Assembly (NCBI GenBank): GCA_018267275.1 | Contig: JAFDYV010000004.1 | Coordinates: 62,001-126,000 of the forward strand | DNA length: 64,000 nucleotides | Origin: Bacteroidota bacterium | GTDB lineage: Bacteria > Bacteroidota > Bacteroidia > Cytophagales > Cyclobacteriaceae | Direction of reading: 5' to 3' | Shown: positions 1 to 9,052 of the stretch, one piece after another | Layout: every line of letters starts with the position of its first letter | Numbering within the stretch: position 1 is the first letter of the stretch | Program-made: the position numbers and the translations under genes | Notes under the pieces: generated by a model | Seen by the model: only the letters and a program-made list of their open reading frames with translations | Database searches by the model: none | Told to the model about the DNA's origin: nothing

Positions 1-3000
1 ATAAATGAAACAGAACGGATGATTGAATTCTGGCATACGTGGCAGGGCAATCTATTGTCGGGAAATGTACAAATCAGCGTTGATGAGCCGCACGTAGGAA
101 ACAAGATTTATAAAGTATGGAAGGCGCAAAAGAAATCTGCCGTCATTGATATTTCCGGAAAAGAACTGCGGGCATACAATGCCTATCGAAAGAAGCAATT
201 GGCCAAGGCAAATGCGAATGCGCCTGCCGATGTTTTGAGTGCCGAAAAAAGGCGCGTCATTCATCTCGCGAGTTTTTCGAAGGGCACTATTTCGGTTGCC
301 AGCCATCAGCCCCAACCTGTAGAGACAATCCAATTGTTAGAACGATTCGCCACGGTGTTCGATCAAACCTACACCCGCTTCCTCGATCTGCAAAAAGCCG
401 AAGCCCAGGCTAGAGAAGCGCAGATAGAAGCATCGCTCGAAAGAGTGCGTGCCAAAACCATGGCCATGCACAACAGCGAAGATGTAAGTAGAGCCATTGC
501 TACCCTCTTTACTGAGTTAGATAGGCAGAGCATCGAAAATATTCGCTGCGGCATTGCCATTATCGATATCAACAAAACGATGGACGTATGGTCGGTGACC
601 AACGTGGAAGAAAACCGCCCTGATGGATCGGTTGGTAAAATTGTGAAAGCAGCTGGCACATTAGACATGAATGCGCATAAACTATGGCAGTTGATCTATG
701 AGGGCTGGCGAAACAAGACTGGATATTTGTACTACCACCTTTCCGGAAAAGACAAACACAAATATATCGATTTACTCAACACCGCCCCCGGCTATTTGTC
801 GCAGCCGCTACGAGAACTGCCCGATATGCATTGCCAGATTTATTTTTTTAATGAAGGCGCTATCTGGGCGTACTCGCTGCAGCCACATACCGAACAACAA
901 CAGCCGGTGATGAAACGGTTTACATCGGTGTTTTCGCAAACATACCTGCGCTACCGAGACTTGCAAAAAGCAGAAGCGCAAGCAAGACAAGCGCAGATAG
1001 AAGCTGCATTAGAGCGGGTAAGGTCAAGCGCCATGGCGATGCATTCCTCCGAAGAACTGGCCAATGTAGCTCTGGAACTACGCAAACAGATGGGTGTATT
1101 GGGGCAGAGCGATACTGATACATGTGTCATTCATCTGAACGATCTATCGCCTGATTATATCCATGCCTGGGCAGCGATCCGCCCTCCAGGAAGTGATAAT
1201 GAAATAACACTGAGTACAGCCCGTGTCCCCAAGCAAGGACTTCTGATTATCGAAGAAGCATTAACGGCCTATGCAAACAATCAGCAAGATTATACCCTTA
1301 TGAATGAAGGTGAAAAAGCCCAGCAATGGCTCACCTTTATCAAAAATGAGTCGCCAGCTGCATCAGAGAGGATTCAAGAATCATTTGAAACCAGTGGTAA
1401 GGATTTTCCTATTTCGTATTGGTCATTTTCAGACTTTATCGGAGGCTCTCTGCTGATGGTAACCCTTGAGAAGCCTACAGAAAACGCCCGAGCTTTACTG
1501 CGCAGGTTTGCCAGCGTATTTGGTCTGGCTTACCGCAGGTTTGCCGATCTTAAACGGGCGGAAGCACAAGCTTACGAAGCAAAGATAGAAGCATCGCTGG
1601 AGCGAGTGCGCAGCCGCACGATGGCCATGCAAAAAAGTGCAGAACTGGGCGAAGTGAAACAATTGGTTTTTGAGCAATTTCAAAAACTTAATATCAGAGT
1701 AGACGGCTTTTCGTTGTTGCTCGATTTTGGCGAATCTAAAGACTGGAAGATTTGGGCTGCAGCGCAAGGGGGATTTTACAACAATGTGTTGCACATACCG
1801 TATCTCGACAATCCTGCATTTAATGCCCTTATCGACACCTACCAGGCTGGGTTAGATTTCCATACAGGTCAAATTTCATTTGAAGAAAAAAATCAATTGT
1901 TTGAACACTATTTTCGCTACAGCGGAGATATTCCTGAGGAGAGAAAAAAATATATCTTCAGTTCAGAGGGATCTTCCTCCTCTACCTATTTTTTAAAGAA
2001 CTCAGTTCTTCGCATGCACAATTTCACCCTTACGCCTTACACTGCTGCAGAGAACGAAGTGTTAAGGCGGATTGCGTATGTGTTCGACCAATCATACACC
2101 CGCTTCCTCGATCTGCAAAAAGCAGAAGCCCAAGCAAGAGAAGCACAGATTGAGGCAGCGCTTGAAAGAATTCGCAGTCGGTCTATGGCCATGCAAAAAA
2201 GTGGAGAACTGAGTGAAGTGAAACAATTGGTTTTGGAACAGTTGCAGAAGCTTAACATTAAAGTAGATGGGTTTACGCTGTTTCTCGATTTTGGCAAAAC
2301 CAAAGATTGGAACATCTGGGCAGCAGTGCCAGGTGGAATTTACAATGATATATTGCGGATACCGTATATTGACCATCCCACATTTAATATGGTCCTCGAT
2401 TCATACCATGCGGGGTTGGATTTCCATACTGACCAACTTTCATTCGAAGAAAAAAATCAATTGTTTGATCATTACTTCCGCTACGCTCCTGATGTTCCAG
2501 AGGAAAGAAAAAGATATGTATTTAGCGCTGAGGGAATGACATCCACTACCTATTTTTTAAAGAATTCAGTGCTTCGAATGCATAATTACACGCTTACACC
2601 TTACACTGCTTCAGAGAATGAGGTGTTCAAGCGGATTGCGTATGTGTTTGAACAATCCTACACCCGCTTTCTTGATCTGCAAAAGGCAGAAGCACAAGCA
2701 CGAGAAGCCCAGATAGAGGCAGCATTGGAACGAGTGCGTTCCCGCTCGTTGGCCATGCACAAGAGTGAAGAAGTAGAAGAAGTGATTTTGGTGGTATCAG
2801 AACAATTGCAGCAACTGCAATTCAAATTTGATAATGTAAGTTTTGGTTTTGATACGGAACAAATGGGTCTCAATTTTTGGTTAGCCTCTCCTGCGTTGCC
2901 AAAACCCTTTTTAATAAAAGTCCCCTATTTAGATAATCCGGCATTTAACCAGCCCATACAAATGCGCAAGAGTGGAGCCGATTTTTATGCCGACATACTG

Positions 3001-5748
3001 AGCCGCGAAGACAACCGTCAGTTTTTGCAGCATATGTTTGATTTCTCTGACTTGAATCATATTCCTACCGAAAGCAAAAGTTTTTTACTCAATACGCCTG
3101 GGTTTGCAAGGTCTCAATCGTTGATGAAGAATACGATACTCACGGTTGGCAATTATGCGCTCGTTCCCTATAGTCAAGAACAGAATGCTATTTTAAAAAG
3201 ATTTGGAAATGTTTTTGAGCAAGCCTATGTGCGCTTCCTCGATCTGCAAAAAGCAGAAGCGCAGGCACGAGAAGCACTGATTGAGGCAGCGTTGGAAAGA
3301 GTGCGCTCCAAAACAATGGCCATGCACAAAAGTGAGCAGTTGCCGGAAACCGCTCAGGTGCTGTTCGAACAGTTTGCAGACTTGGGAAAAATACCCGACC
3401 GGATTGCCATCGGAATTGTAAAAAAAGAAACGCAAATTATTGAATGGTGGGCAACCGACCAAATGGGTAGCCAACTGGCTCGACATTTTGATTCGCCAAT
3501 TACTGAGCCCACCATCGCAAAATACTTTGAAGCATGGACGGAAGGTAGAGAAAGCATTATGGTCGATCTGTCGGGCGAGGCATTGAAAGAATGGGTCGCG
3601 TATGTAAGGGATGTAGTGAAGATGCCTATTGATGACACTAAAATGAATGGGCGAAGGGTACACCATGGCGCATTTTTTTCACAGGGGTTACTTCTCATCA
3701 GTGCGCACGAACCTATGCCCACAGAAACCCTGCAGTTGCTCGTTCGCTTTGCCAAAGTGTTTAGTCAAACCTACACCCGCTTCCTCGACCTGCAAAAAGC
3801 TGAAGCCAACGCACGCGAGGCCACCATCGAAGCAGCACTCGAAAAAGTGCGCGGCAAAGCCATGGCTATGCATAGCAGCTCGGATGTGTCTGCTGCGGCC
3901 AGCATGGTGTTTACCGAGTTAAGAAAGTTAGGCATTAGCCCCATACGCTGTGGCGTGGGGTTGCTTTCAAAAGAATCTCCACGGGGTCAATTGTATGCGG
4001 CCACCACATCAGCGGAAGGAGAAAGCCTTTCATTGGTTGGTTGGGCCATGCTTAGCGGGCACCCTGTGCTCGAGAAGATTTACGAGTCTTGGCAAAACAA
4101 CGAAGATTATTTTCCGGTGCTTACGGGCGAAGAATTAAAGTCATACTATAAAAGTCTTTTGTCCGAATTTACCGTTCCCTCGATTCCAAGTTCCGAACAA
4201 AAACAATATGGGCTCTTTCTGTCGATGAGTATCGGATGTTTGTATGCCTGGGCCGATGCGCCTTATAGTGAACCGGAAATAAAAATCTTGAAACGTTTTG
4301 CTTCCATTGTGGACCTCACCTTCAGGCGCTATCTAGAACTACAAAAGTCAGAAGCCAATGCCTTGGAAGCCGTGCGCAGTGCTTCGCTCGATCGCGTGCG
4401 TGCAGAGATTGCCAGCATGCGCACCAAGCAAGACCTGGAGCGCATCACACCACTCATCTGGAAAGAACTCACCACGCTGGGCATTCCGTTTGTGCGGTGC
4501 GGTGTGTTTATCATGGATGACACTACAGAAGAAGTCCATACATTTTTAACAACCCCCGATGGCAAAGCCATAGCAGCCTTCCATCTGCCCTACTCCATCG
4601 ATATTCTCAGCGATGCCATTATGGCTTGGCGCGACAAGAGAACGTACACCACCCACTGGAATACGCCAGAGTTTTCAACGCTGGCCGATACGCTGGTGCA
4701 ACAGGGACAGATTGCCACGCGCGAACAGTACCTGAGCACCATTCCGGCTGAAGGCATCTACCTCCACTACTTGCCCTTTATGCAAGGCATGTTGTACGTG
4801 GGCAACACCATGCAATTGACAGACGATAATCTGCACTTGATTCAATCCGTGGCCGATGCTTTCTCTACCGCTTACGCGCGATACGAAGATTTCAACAAAA
4901 TAGAATCTGCAAAAGCGCAAGTAGAAAAAACACTCGTTGACTTGAAGGCCGCACAGGCGCAGTTGGTGCAAGCAGAAAAGATGGCCAGCCTTGGCGAACT
5001 CACGGCTGGCATCGCACACGAAATTCAAAACCCGCTGAATTTTGTAAACAACTTTAGTGAAGTGAGTGCCGAACTGATTGATGAAATGAAAACCGAACTG
5101 GCAACCGGCAACCTGCAACTGGCAACCGAAATCTCAAACGACCTAAAACAAAACTTGGAGAAAATCAACCACCACGGCAAGCGTGCAGCGGGCATTGTGA
5201 GCGGCATGTTGCAGCACAGTCGCACCAGCAGTGGGCAAAAAGAACTGACAGACATCAACGCGTTGTGTGATGAATATTTGAGGTTGAGTTATCATGGCCT
5301 GCGCGCGAAGGACAAGACCTTCAACGCCAAGTTTGATTTGATAGCCGATAGTGGCGTGCCTAAATTGAAAGTGATACCGCAAGACATTGGCCGCGTGATT
5401 TTGAACTTAATCAACAACGCGTTTTATGCCGTAACAGAAAAGCGCAAGCTAAACCTGGCCGGCTACGAACCTGCGGTAACAGTCTCTACGAAGCGTACCC
5501 CTCTCCACGGGAGAGGGGCAGGGGGTGAGGCCATTGAAATCAGCGTAAAAGATAATGGCACAGGTATTCCACAAAAAGTTGTCGATAAAATATTTCAGCC
5601 CTTCTTCACCACTAAACCAACCGGGCAAGGAACAGGGTTGGGGTTATCTTTAAGCTATGATATTGTGAAGGCGCATGGAGGGGAGTTGAAGGTAGAGACA
5701 AGGGAGAGTGAAGGTTCAACATTTGTCATCCAAATACCAGTATCATGA
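1..5748 (+). CDS. Multi-module sensor histidine kinase (5-prime end outside window)
   Basis: The frame is open from base 1, so the N-terminus is missing; the first ATG in view is at 19. The protein is an array of about nine sensor modules of roughly 150 residues, the first cut, each followed by a coiled-coil linker of the form LQKAEAQAREAQIEAALERV and then MAMHxSEEL. Linkers recur near bases 388, 961, 1549, 2116, 2677, 3244, 3790 and 4342, a period of 182-196 codons. I read the modules as GAF-like from size and linker style; this is inference. The C-terminus is a kinase core: H-box [10 protein letters not shown] with the phospho-acceptor His codon at 5017-5019, N-box [18 protein letters not shown]1 VKDNGTGIP and G2 [11 protein letters not shown]. 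No membrane segment is visible, so it is probably cytosolic. Likely partners are the receiver proteins at 8679 and 9053. A palindromic repeat is inserted in frame at 5498-5530. Confidence 0.9.
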   Translation: MNETERMIEFWHTWQGNLLSGNVQISVDEPHVGNKIYKVWKAQKKSAVIDISGKELRAYNAYRKKQLAKANANAPADVLSAEKRRVIHLASFSKGTISVASHQPQPVETIQLLERFATVFDQTYTRFLDLQKAEAQAREAQIEASLERVRAKTMAMHNSEDVSRAIATLFTELDRQSIENIRCGIAIIDINKTMDVWSVTNVEENRPDGSVGKIVKAAGTLDMNAHKLWQLIYEGWRNKTGYLYYHLSGKDKHKYIDLLNTAPGYLSQPLRELPDMHCQIYFFNEGAIWAYSLQPHTEQQQPVMKRFTSVFSQTYLRYRDLQKAEAQARQAQIEAALERVRSSAMAMHSSEELANVALELRKQMGVLGQSDTDTCVIHLNDLSPDYIHAWAAIRPPGSDNEITLSTARVPKQGLLIIEEALTAYANNQQDYTLMNEGEKAQQWLTFIKNESPAASERIQESFETSGKDFPISYWSFSDFIGGSLLMVTLEKPTENARALLRRFASVFGLAYRRFADLKRAEAQAYEAKIEASLERVRSRTMAMQKSAELGEVKQLVFEQFQKLNIRVDGFSLLLDFGESKDWKIWAAAQGGFYNNVLHIPYLDNPAFNALIDTYQAGLDFHTGQISFEEKNQLFEHYFRYSGDIPEERKKYIFSSEGSSSSTYFLKNSVLRMHNFTLTPYTAAENEVLRRIAYVFDQSYTRFLDLQKAEAQAREAQIEAALERIRSRSMAMQKSGELSEVKQLVLEQLQKLNIKVDGFTLFLDFGKTKDWNIWAAVPGGIYNDILRIPYIDHPTFNMVLDSYHAGLDFHTDQLSFEEKNQLFDHYFRYAPDVPEERKRYVFSAEGMTSTTYFLKNSVLRMHNYTLTPYTASENEVFKRIAYVFEQSYTRFLDLQKAEAQAREAQIEAALERVRSRSLAMHKSEEVEEVILVVSEQLQQLQFKFDNVSFGFDTEQMGLNFWLASPALPKPFLIKVPYLDNPAFNQPIQMRKSGADFYADILSREDNRQFLQHMFDFSDLNHIPTESKSFLLNTPGFARSQSLMKNTILTVGNYALVPYSQEQNAILKRFGNVFEQAYVRFLDLQKAEAQAREALIEAALERVRSKTMAMHKSEQLPETAQVLFEQFADLGKIPDRIAIGIVKKETQIIEWWATDQMGSQLARHFDSPITEPTIAKYFEAWTEGRESIMVDLSGEALKEWVAYVRDVVKMPIDDTKMNGRRVHHGAFFSQGLLLISAHEPMPTETLQLLVRFAKVFSQTYTRFLDLQKAEANAREATIEAALEKVRGKAMAMHSSSDVSAAASMVFTELRKLGISPIRCGVGLLSKESPRGQLYAATTSAEGESLSLVGWAMLSGHPVLEKIYESWQNNEDYFPVLTGEELKSYYKSLLSEFTVPSIPSSEQKQYGLFLSMSIGCLYAWADAPYSEPEIKILKRFASIVDLTFRRYLELQKSEANALEAVRSASLDRVRAEIASMRTKQDLERITPLIWKELTTLGIPFVRCGVFIMDDTTEEVHTFLTTPDGKAIAAFHLPYSIDILSDAIMAWRDKRTYTTHWNTPEFSTLADTLVQQGQIATREQYLSTIPAEGIYLHYLPFMQGMLYVGNTMQLTDDNLHLIQSVADAFSTAYARYEDFNKIESAKAQVEKTLVDLKAAQAQLVQAEKMASLGELTAGIAHEIQNPLNFVNNFSEVSAELIDEMKTELATGNLQLATEISNDLKQNLEKINHHGKRAAGIVSGMLQHSRTSSGQKELTDINALCDEYLRLSYHGLRAKDKTFNAKFDLIADSGVPKLKVIPQDIGRVILNLINNAFYAVTEKRKLNLAGYEPAVTVSTKRTPLHGRGAGGEAIEISVKDNGTGIPQKVVDKIFQPFFTTKPTGQGTGLGLSLSYDIVKAHGGELKVETRESEGSTFVIQIPVS
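5498..5530. repeat. REP-like palindromic repeat inserted in frame in the kinase
   Basis: A perfect 9-bp inverted repeat (CCCCTCTCC, 3-nt loop, GGAGAGGGG, 5498-5518) is followed by CAGGGGGTGAGG. The 33 nt code for eleven residues rich in Gly, Arg and Pro, between the N-box and G1 box of the kinase, and keep the frame. A second member of the family lies inverted at 50926-50964. Confidence 0.75.
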
Positions 5749-5797
5749 AAATAAAATCCGTGCAATCCGTTCATCCGTGCCAATCTGTGATTCAGAC
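5745..5797 (+). repeat. 53-bp GxxExxY-cassette right-end repeat, copy a
   Basis: First of three 53-bp copies (others at 6326-6378 and 8548-8600). It begins with ATG overlapping the kinase stop as ATGA, holds AATCCGTGCAATC and a second ATCCGTG-type motif, and ends in GTGATTCAGAC. Copy b is the normal 3-prime flank of the GxxExxY gene; this copy sits instead behind the histidine kinase stop. Confidence 0.8.
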
Positions 5798-5885
5798 GAT
5801 TTTGAAGGCACATGGAGGAGAGTTGAGGGTGGAGACGAGGGAAGGGGAAGGCTCAGCGTTTACCATTCAGCTGCCCATTGTCTGA
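5798..5885 (+). pseudogene. Duplicated histidine-kinase 3-prime tail, copy a
   Basis: These 88 nt repeat the last codons of the kinase gene (KAHGGEL, then RVETREGEGSAF and IQLPIV, then TGA at 5883-5885). They stay in frame with the ATG at 5745, giving a 46-codon ORF made of the cassette end plus the kinase tail. Its sequence differs from the upstream kinase's own tail (KVETRESEGSTF, IQIPVS), so it came from a paralogue or has drifted. It has no ATP-binding boxes and cannot act as a kinase. Translation is possible by coupling to the ATGA overlap but is unproven. Confidence 0.75.
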
Positions 5886-5951
5886 ATCACGCCTGCCTGC
5901 CGGCAAGGCAGGGATTTTTTGGATTGAAGGATTTCACTGATCAAAAACAGT

Positions 5952-6329
5952 ATGGTAGAATTAAAATACAAAGACATAACCGAAAAAATAATTGGAGCTT
6001 CTTTTGAAGTACACAAGTTTCTGGGCAATGGGTTTCAAGAAGTTATCTATCAACGCGCACTGGCTTGGGAGTTATCGCAGGCAGGACTTTCGTTTGCGCG
6101 TGAAATTGAGCAAGACATATTCTACAAACAACTTGTTGAGCCTATTGGCACAAGGCGCGCTGACTTTGTAGTGGAAGGGAAAGTGCTCGTTGAGCTAAAG
6201 GCTGTGATAGAACTCGAAGATGTGCACCTCGCTCAAGTCCTAAATTACCTAAAGGCCTACAAGCTAGAAGTTGGTTTGTTGATTAATTTCGGCAGCAAGA
6301 GTTTAACCTTCAAAAGACTTGTTTTATGA
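5952..6329 (+). CDS. GxxExxY family protein (PD-(D/E)XK-like)
   Basis: A 125-residue protein with the family signature G27-x-x-E30-x-x-Y33 (GFQEVIY), followed by a nuclease-fold pattern D71 ... E81-L-K83 (ADFVVEG ... VELKAV). Family members are about 120-135 residues, so this looks complete. The family is assigned to the PD-(D/E)XK nuclease fold, but its role is not established and nuclease activity is inferred only. The gene fills the cassette at 5880-6378. Its stop TGA overlaps an ATG (ATGA at 6326-6329) that opens a 46-codon ORF running into a duplicated kinase tail. It interrupts an otherwise continuous signalling cluster, which fits insertion. Confidence 0.85.
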   Translation: MVELKYKDITEKIIGASFEVHKFLGNGFQEVIYQRALAWELSQAGLSFAREIEQDIFYKQLVEPIGTRRADFVVEGKVLVELKAVIELEDVHLAQVLNYLKAYKLEVGLLINFGSKSLTFKRLVL

Positions 6330-6378
6330 AAGAGAAATCCGTGCAATCAATTAATCCGTGGCAATCTGTGATTCAGAC
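6326..6378 (+). repeat. 53-bp GxxExxY-cassette right-end repeat, copy b
   Basis: The reference copy, at the 3-prime end of the GxxExxY gene. It starts at the ATGA overlap with that gene's stop codon and ends with the right inverted repeat GTGATTCAGAC. It is exactly the same length as copies a and c, with scattered substitutions. Confidence 0.8.
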
Positions 6379-6466
6379 GATTTTGAAGGCCCATGGAGGA
6401 GAGTTGAGAGTAGAAACGAAGGAAGGAGAGGGTTCAATATTTATTATACAAATACCAACTAACTAA
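6379..6466 (+). pseudogene. Duplicated histidine-kinase 3-prime tail, copy b
   Basis: Another 88-nt kinase tail ([28 protein letters not shown] at 6464-6466), in frame with ATG 6326 and the same length as copy a. It lies directly behind the cassette's right end and three bases before the start codon of the next kinase. As with copy a, no catalytic motif remains; it marks an old junction between the cassette and a kinase gene. Confidence 0.75.
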
Positions 6467-6469
6467 ATA

Positions 6470-8551
6470 ATGAAAACATTTGTAAAAATAACCTTACTTC
6501 TTTTATTCCCCTTCATTGCAATAGCACAGGATAGTAGACCCGACAGCCTTAGAAAGATTTTACAGTATGCAACTACTGACATGGCCCGCTATAACGCCTC
6601 AGTTAACTTGTATTTTTTCTTTCTAGAAGCAAATAGAGATTCTGCCTTGTTTTATGCTGATAATCGCTTAGCCCTAGCAAGAAAAAATAAAATAGCATTG
6701 GCTGAAGCAGCTGCCTTACTCAGCAAAGCATATCAGTCTAATGCTTTTGGTAGATATTCAGATGCATTCCAATATTTAACACAAGCGCTTCAAATAGTAG
6801 AAGATTCAAAAACAGTGGAAGTAGACGGATGGAACGTAACTCAGTATCCAATAAAAGGTGTAAACAAACAAATTGTATTATCCACCATTCATCATGTATT
6901 GGGTGCAGTGTTTCGAAATACGGCTAATTATGAAGAGTCAATCATTCAAACGAAAAAGGCTGTTCAAATAGCAGCTAGGATCAATCACCCAGATCGGCAA
7001 ATGACTGGCAATATGAACCTTGGAAGCACATATCTAAAATTGGGTCAACTGGATTCTGCATTATACTATGCAAGGGCAGCACAGAAGTTTTCAAATAACC
7101 CATTAGCAAAGGGCTACATCGGCAACAATTTATTAACTATAGGCGATATCTTGTTGGCAAAGGGAGATGTTGTTGCTGCCAAAAAAACCTTCTATGAAGG
7201 ATTAAGCGCTGCATACAAACAGAACAATCAGGCCGATGTAGCAAACCTGAATCATAGCCTGTTTCGTGTTCACCTTAAGGAAGGTAACAAAGACTCTATA
7301 ATGTCTTATGGATTAAAAAGTGTAGAAATAATTAAATCTGTTGTTGGGGTAGGATATAGAGAATTTAGTTTAGGAGATGGCTATCAAGACCTTAGCCTGG
7401 CTTATAGATTTAACAAAAAGTATGATAGCGCCTACAAATACCAAGGTCTTGCTTTAGTTACGAAAGACAGTTTGAACCAAATCCGAATCAGAAACATTGC
7501 AGATTTTCAAAAGCTTTTGTTGGGAGAAGCATTGCGTTTAGAAAATTTAGAAAAGGAGAAAATACAAACACAATCAAAAATCAAGACATATGGTTTTCTT
7601 ACCGGACTGGGTGTTCTTTCTGCAATTGGTTTTCTCTTATACCGTAATATCAGAAAAGAAAAGAAAGCAAAAGCAGTTATAGAAAAAACATTAACTGATT
7701 TAAAATCCACCCAATCCCAACTCATCCAATCCGAAAAAATGGCAAGCCTGGGCGAACTCACGGCAGGCATTGCACACGAAATTCAAAACCCGTTGAATTT
7801 TGTGAACAATTTTTCTGAAGTCAGCACCGAGTTAATCGATGAAATGAAAACCGAACTGGCCACCGGCAACCTGCAACTGGCTACCGAAATCTCAAACGAC
7901 CTAAAACAAAACTTGGAGAAAATCAACCACCACGGCAAGCGCGCAGCTGGCATTGTGAGCGGTATGTTGCAACACAGCCGCACCAGCTCCGGCACCAAAG
8001 AACCCACCGACATCAATGCTTTGGCCGATGAATACTTGCGGTTGGCATATCATGGCCTGCGAGCCAAAGACAAATCGTTCAACGCCAAATTTGAAACCGA
8101 TTTAGATGCTTCACTTCCAAAACTGAATGTCGTTCCGCAAGATATTGGCCGTGTGATTTTGAATTTGATTACGAATGCCTTTTACGCAGTCAATGAAAAA
8201 AACAATGTCACGCTGAGCCAGGCGAAGCGCGACACCCTTCGACAAGCTCAGGGTGACAGCCATTATGAACCAACTGTTACGGTTAGTACCAAACTTGAGA
8301 ATGACGCTAAAGGAATCACAGGCATCACCAAAATCATAAAAATCACGGTCAAAGACAACGGCAACGGCATCCCTTCAAAAATCCTCGATAAAATCTTCCA
8401 GCCCTTCTTTACCACCAAACCCACGGGGCAAGGAACAGGATTAGGCTTGAGTTTAAGTTATGATATTGTAAAGGCGCATGGTGGGGAGTTGAGAGTAGAA
8501 ACGAAAGAAGGTGAAGGCTCAATGTTTACCATCCAACTACCACTATCATGA
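6470..8551 (+). CDS. TPR-containing membrane sensor histidine kinase
   Basis: A 693-residue kinase. Residues 1-19 form a signal peptide ending AIAQ. Residues about 30-355 are helical TPR-like repeats, expected in the periplasm. One transmembrane helix spans about 374-392 ([16 protein letters not shown]), followed by a coiled coil. The kinase core has H-box [10 protein letters not shown] with phospho-acceptor H436, N-box [18 protein letters not shown]1 VKDNGNGIP and G2 [11 protein letters not shown]. From the coiled coil onward it is very close to the kinase at 1-5748, so the two share a recent catalytic ancestor with different sensor parts. A 63-nt palindromic repeat is inserted in frame at 8207-8269. 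It probably signals to the receiver proteins downstream. The stop overlaps a cassette-end repeat as ATGA. Confidence 0.92.
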   Translation: MKTFVKITLLLLFPFIAIAQDSRPDSLRKILQYATTDMARYNASVNLYFFFLEANRDSALFYADNRLALARKNKIALAEAAALLSKAYQSNAFGRYSDAFQYLTQALQIVEDSKTVEVDGWNVTQYPIKGVNKQIVLSTIHHVLGAVFRNTANYEESIIQTKKAVQIAARINHPDRQMTGNMNLGSTYLKLGQLDSALYYARAAQKFSNNPLAKGYIGNNLLTIGDILLAKGDVVAAKKTFYEGLSAAYKQNNQADVANLNHSLFRVHLKEGNKDSIMSYGLKSVEIIKSVVGVGYREFSLGDGYQDLSLAYRFNKKYDSAYKYQGLALVTKDSLNQIRIRNIADFQKLLLGEALRLENLEKEKIQTQSKIKTYGFLTGLGVLSAIGFLLYRNIRKEKKAKAVIEKTLTDLKSTQSQLIQSEKMASLGELTAGIAHEIQNPLNFVNNFSEVSTELIDEMKTELATGNLQLATEISNDLKQNLEKINHHGKRAAGIVSGMLQHSRTSSGTKEPTDINALADEYLRLAYHGLRAKDKSFNAKFETDLDASLPKLNVVPQDIGRVILNLITNAFYAVNEKNNVTLSQAKRDTLRQAQGDSHYEPTVTVSTKLENDAKGITGITKIIKITVKDNGNGIPSKILDKIFQPFFTTKPTGQGTGLGLSLSYDIVKAHGGELRVETKEGEGSMFTIQLPLS
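8207..8269. repeat. REP-like imperfect palindrome inserted in frame in the second kinase
   Basis: GTCACGCTGAGC at the left pairs with GCTCAGGGTGAC at the right with one mismatch, and the interior holds CCTTCGACAAGCTCAGGGTG, a motif I recognise as a common dispersed bacterial repeat. The 63 nt add 21 codons (including [13 protein letters not shown]) between the N-box and G1 box without breaking the frame. Confidence 0.75.
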
Positions 8552-8600
8552 AAACAAAATCCGTGCAATCCTTTCATCGGTGCGAATCCGTGATTCAGAC
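8548..8600 (+). repeat. 53-bp GxxExxY-cassette right-end repeat, copy c
   Basis: Third 53-bp copy, beginning at the ATGA overlap with the stop of the second kinase and ending GTGATTCAGAC. No left end and no GxxExxY gene accompany it, so like copy a it is a solo end. Confidence 0.8.
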
Positions 8601-8628
8601 GATTTTGAAGGCGCATGGCGGAGAAATA
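8601..8628 (+). pseudogene. Truncated duplicate of histidine-kinase tail, copy c
   Basis: Only the first part of the duplicated tail survives (ILKAHGGEI); homology then stops. The frame opened by ATG 8548 stays open as a 44-codon ORF up to TGA 8680-8682, which overlaps the start codon of the response regulator at 8679. No function is evident. Confidence 0.65.
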
Positions 8629-8678
8629 AAAGATTATAAACACCTAAATATTTTTATCTTCACGCAACAAAAAATAGT

Positions 8679-9050
8679 ATGAAAGTATTGGTCGTTGACG
8701 ATGAACAAGACGTAAAAACGCTATTCGAGCAGCGTTTCCGAAAAGAGATAAAAAGTGGCCAAATCGACTTTGCCTTTGCCTTCTCAGGCGAAGAGGCATT
8801 GGTACTCATCAATCAATGGGAACACGAGGCCATCCTTATTCTGTCTGACATCAACATGCCGGGCATGAGCGGCCTGCAACTGCTTGAGAAAATCAAAAAG
8901 AAATATTTAAAACCACCTCCTGTGGTAATGATGCTGACCGCATATGGCGATCCGGAAAATGTGCGCGTGGCCGCTGAGCTCGGTGCTGATGATTTTCTCA
9001 CCAAGCCGGTTGATTTCGTGTCATTAAAACAGAAACTGAAACTCACCTAG
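8679..9050 (+). CDS. Single-domain response regulator (CheY-like)
   Basis: A 123-residue receiver domain with nothing attached. The acidic pocket is D7/D8 (VVDDEQD), the phospho-acceptor is D57 ([11 protein letters not shown]), the switch Thr is T87 (MLTAYGD) and the conserved Lys is K109 (LTKPVD). It would pass phosphoryl groups or act by protein contact, not bind DNA. It lies 127 bp after the second kinase and 2 bp before the receiver-cyclase gene, so the two response regulators are almost certainly co-transcribed and likely serve the upstream kinases. Confidence 0.93.
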   Translation: MKVLVVDDEQDVKTLFEQRFRKEIKSGQIDFAFAFSGEEALVLINQWEHEAILILSDINMPGMSGLQLLEKIKKKYLKPPPVVMMLTAYGDPENVRVAAELGADDFLTKPVDFVSLKQKLKLT

Positions 9051-9052
9051 CC

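Larger units (their letters stand above)
5880..6378 (+). mobile_element. GxxExxY cassette with 11-bp terminal inverted repeats
   Basis: The segment is bounded by GTCTGAATCAC at 5880-5890 and its exact reverse complement GTGATTCAGAC at 6368-6378. It carries one gene, for a GxxExxY protein. A small hairpin (CCTGCC...GGCAGG, about 5893-5913) lies near the left end. There is no transposase. Families of GxxExxY genes scattered in Bacteroidota genomes with similar flanks are known; that this copy moves as a unit is inferred from its ends and from the extra right ends at 5745 and 8548. Confidence 0.65.

Noticed and set aside
3193..3666. A 157-codon open frame on the minus strand inside the first kinase gene, with similar ones at 1495-1794, 2037-2315 and 3354-3755
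   Set aside because: They recur at the same place in each sensor module because the module DNA is repeated; they have no protein-like composition and lie opposite a strong coding frame.
5708..6007. A 99-codon plus-strand open frame across the repeat region
   Set aside because: It is in another frame than the duplicated kinase tail, overlaps the GxxExxY start and looks like no protein; chance reading through repeats.
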